64,000 bases of DNA from JAYPHU01 sp964611435 (GTDB taxonomy: Bacteria; Pseudomonadota; Alphaproteobacteria; Rhodospirillales; UBA2165): contig CAZSXT010000001.1 of assembly GCA_964611435.1 (NCBI GenBank), forward strand, positions 124,001-188,000, in the 5' to 3' direction. Below are positions 62,797 to 64,000 of this stretch, one piece after another. The position numbers were made by a program, and so were the translations under genes. Below the pieces are notes generated by a model that did not search any database, had not been told where the DNA came from, and worked only from the letters and a program-made list of their open reading frames with translations. The number at the start of each line of letters is the position of its first letter. Position 1 is the stretch's first letter.

Positions 62797-63795
62797 ATGG
62801 GACGCTTTCTGCGTTGGTTCGCCGTTCTCTCTGTTTTGATTGTTTTATCCGCCGCCGGTGGCGCCTTCTGGGGTTATTCTGAATACGTAAAACCTGGGCC
62901 GCTGCAGTCAGATTTGGCGGTCGTGATCCCCAAAGGCGCTGGGACACCAGCAATCGCAAATCTGCTAGTGACCAGAGGGGTCATATCTCAGCCGTTGGTT
63001 TTCAGGACAGCGGTCCGGACCGTTGCCCGAGAAAAATCGCTTCAGGCGGGAGAATTCCTGTTTCCCAAATCTGTCAGCGTCAAAGCTGTGATCGGGATAT
63101 TACAGACTGGAAAAACCGTGGTTCGCCGGATTACCGTGGCCGAAGGGCTGACCGTGGCAGAGGTTATGGATCGCCTGTATCAAACCGAGGGTCTAGAGGG
63201 AGATATCACGACCAGGGTGAGTGAGGGCACGCTGTTGCCCGAGACCTATCATTTTTCTTACGGCGATTCACGCGATGCGATGGTTCTCCGTATGCGGGAT
63301 GCCATGGACAAGGCGTTCGAGGAATTGTGGGGCCGTCGGTCCGCCAATTTACCGTATGAGACCGCTGCCGATGCGCTGGTCATGGCATCCATTGTCGAAA
63401 AGGAAACGGCGCGAGCTGATGAGCGGGCACGTGTTGCCGGCGTCTTTGTCAATCGTCTCCGGCGCGGCATGCGACTGCAATCTGATCCGACGGTGGTGTA
63501 CGGGGTGACCGATGGAACAGGCGCCCTTGGCCGGCCCTTACGCCGGTCCGATTTGAAAAATCCGCATCCCGTTAACACGTACATTCACAATGGCCTCCCG
63601 CCGACTCCAATAGCCAATCCGGGGCGCGCCTCGATTGAGGCGGCGCTCAATCCGACGGCGACCGAAGATCTTTACTTCGTGGCGGATGGGGAAGGGGGGC
63701 ACGCTTTTGCCAGGACGTTGACGGAGCACAACAGAAACGTCGCCCGCTGGCGCCGGCTGACCCGAAAACAACGGGATGCCGGAAAAGCGAGGTAG
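62797..63795 (+). CDS. mltG: Endolytic transglycosylase MltG
   Basis: 332 residues. A short cytoplasmic start, one membrane helix (WFAVLSVLIVLSAAGGAFWGY), a LysM-like segment, and the YceG catalytic domain with the E-K-E-T motif at residues 201-204 (ASIVEKETARADE) and LQSDPTVVYG. MltG cuts nascent peptidoglycan and is thought to set strand length. It closes the fab cluster. Confidence 0.96.
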   Translation: MGRFLRWFAVLSVLIVLSAAGGAFWGYSEYVKPGPLQSDLAVVIPKGAGTPAIANLLVTRGVISQPLVFRTAVRTVAREKSLQAGEFLFPKSVSVKAVIGILQTGKTVVRRITVAEGLTVAEVMDRLYQTEGLEGDITTRVSEGTLLPETYHFSYGDSRDAMVLRMRDAMDKAFEELWGRRSANLPYETAADALVMASIVEKETARADERARVAGVFVNRLRRGMRLQSDPTVVYGVTDGTGALGRPLRRSDLKNPHPVNTYIHNGLPPTPIANPGRASIEAALNPTATEDLYFVADGEGGHAFARTLTEHNRNVARWRRLTRKQRDAGKAR

Positions 63796-63797
63796 GT

Positions 63798-64000
63798 CTA
63801 TTTCTTTTCCGGCAGTCTTCCGACGGCAAGCTCCGACAGCCAAACCGGGATGGTGTTCAAGAACCAAACCATGAAATACATTGACCAGGGGAAGGCGATC
63901 CGGAGTTTCTTCTTGGTTAGGCCACGGCGGATGATCGCTGCGGCTTTATCAGCTTCCATAAATAATGGCATTGGAAATTCGTTCGTTGACGTGATGCGGC
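63798..64000 (-). CDS. SDR-family oxidoreductase, C-terminal fragment (cut by window edge)
   Basis: The last 67 codons before a TAG at 63800-63798 on the minus strand, read from the right edge. They translate as T-S-T-N-E-F-P-M-P, ADKAAAIIRRGLTKKKLRIAFPW and a hydrophobic MYFMVWFLNTIPVWL, the C-terminus typical of membrane-associated short-chain dehydrogenases. The catalytic part lies outside the window. Stops 2 nt from mltG, convergent. Confidence 0.75.
   Translation of the reverse strand, partial: RITSTNEFPMPLFMEADKAAAIIRRGLTKKKLRIAFPWSMYFMVWFLNTIPVWLSELAVGRLPEKK

Overview
The window reads as a chromosomal segment of a GC-rich Gram-negative alphaproteobacterium, most likely Rhodospirillales-like. 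The evidence is an outer-membrane maintenance repertoire (Tol-Pal, BamB, MlaEF), the block yebC-ruvCAB-ybgC-tolQRAB-pal-cpoB-tilS-ftsH-folP-glmM, the alphaproteobacterial type of SerC, the block rpsF-rpsR-DUF2232-rplI, and a stand-alone cereblon-like (CULT) protein close to the one known from Magnetospirillum. No rRNA, tRNA, prophage, insertion sequence or CRISPR array was seen. Most of the window is core genome with accessory genes between the housekeeping blocks.

Layout. 1-2126: a flavin-dependent oxidoreductase cut by the window edge, a 25-codon gene with an extraordinary ribosome-binding site and its own terminator, and a secreted alpha/beta hydrolase broken by a frameshift. 2523-12795: a plus-strand run for translation rescue (yebC), Holliday-junction processing (ruvCAB) and the envelope Tol-Pal machine (ybgC, tolQRAB, pal, cpoB), then tilS. 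12933-18009: ftsH, folP, glmM, thiD. 18037-25557: accessory genes: a GNAT gene interrupted by UGA at a Cys position, a tartrate/malate-type dehydrogenase, an SLC13 transporter, an unknown secreted protein, a Crp-type regulator, a GST and an O-antigen-ligase-like membrane protein. 25699-28464: serC-serA. 28670-34700: a form II coxSLM-type molybdenum hydroxylase operon with coxD and coxE maturation genes. 34863-40589: a multi-PAS histidine kinase split by one in-frame stop, then propionyl-CoA synthetase. 40599-44405 (minus): CULT protein, der, bamB, yfgM-like. 44656-45876 (plus): a small lipoprotein and a Sel1-repeat protein. 45888-56488 (minus): methyltransferase, then an SDR-purF-cvpA-radA-mlaFE-alr-dnaB block and cfa. 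56665-59069 (minus): ribosomal L9/S18/S6 operon. 59330-63795 (plus): fabD-fabG-acpP-fabF-mltG. The window ends inside an SDR gene.

The most notable items are the 25-codon gene at 1060, whose leader is complementary to essentially the whole 16S 3' tail; the UGA-for-Cys GNAT gene at 18037; the CULT protein at 40599 with its three-tryptophan ligand cage intact; a 13-bp direct repeat at 22-bp period upstream of the cox operon; and three interrupted genes in 64 kb, which may be real decay, recoding or assembly errors.
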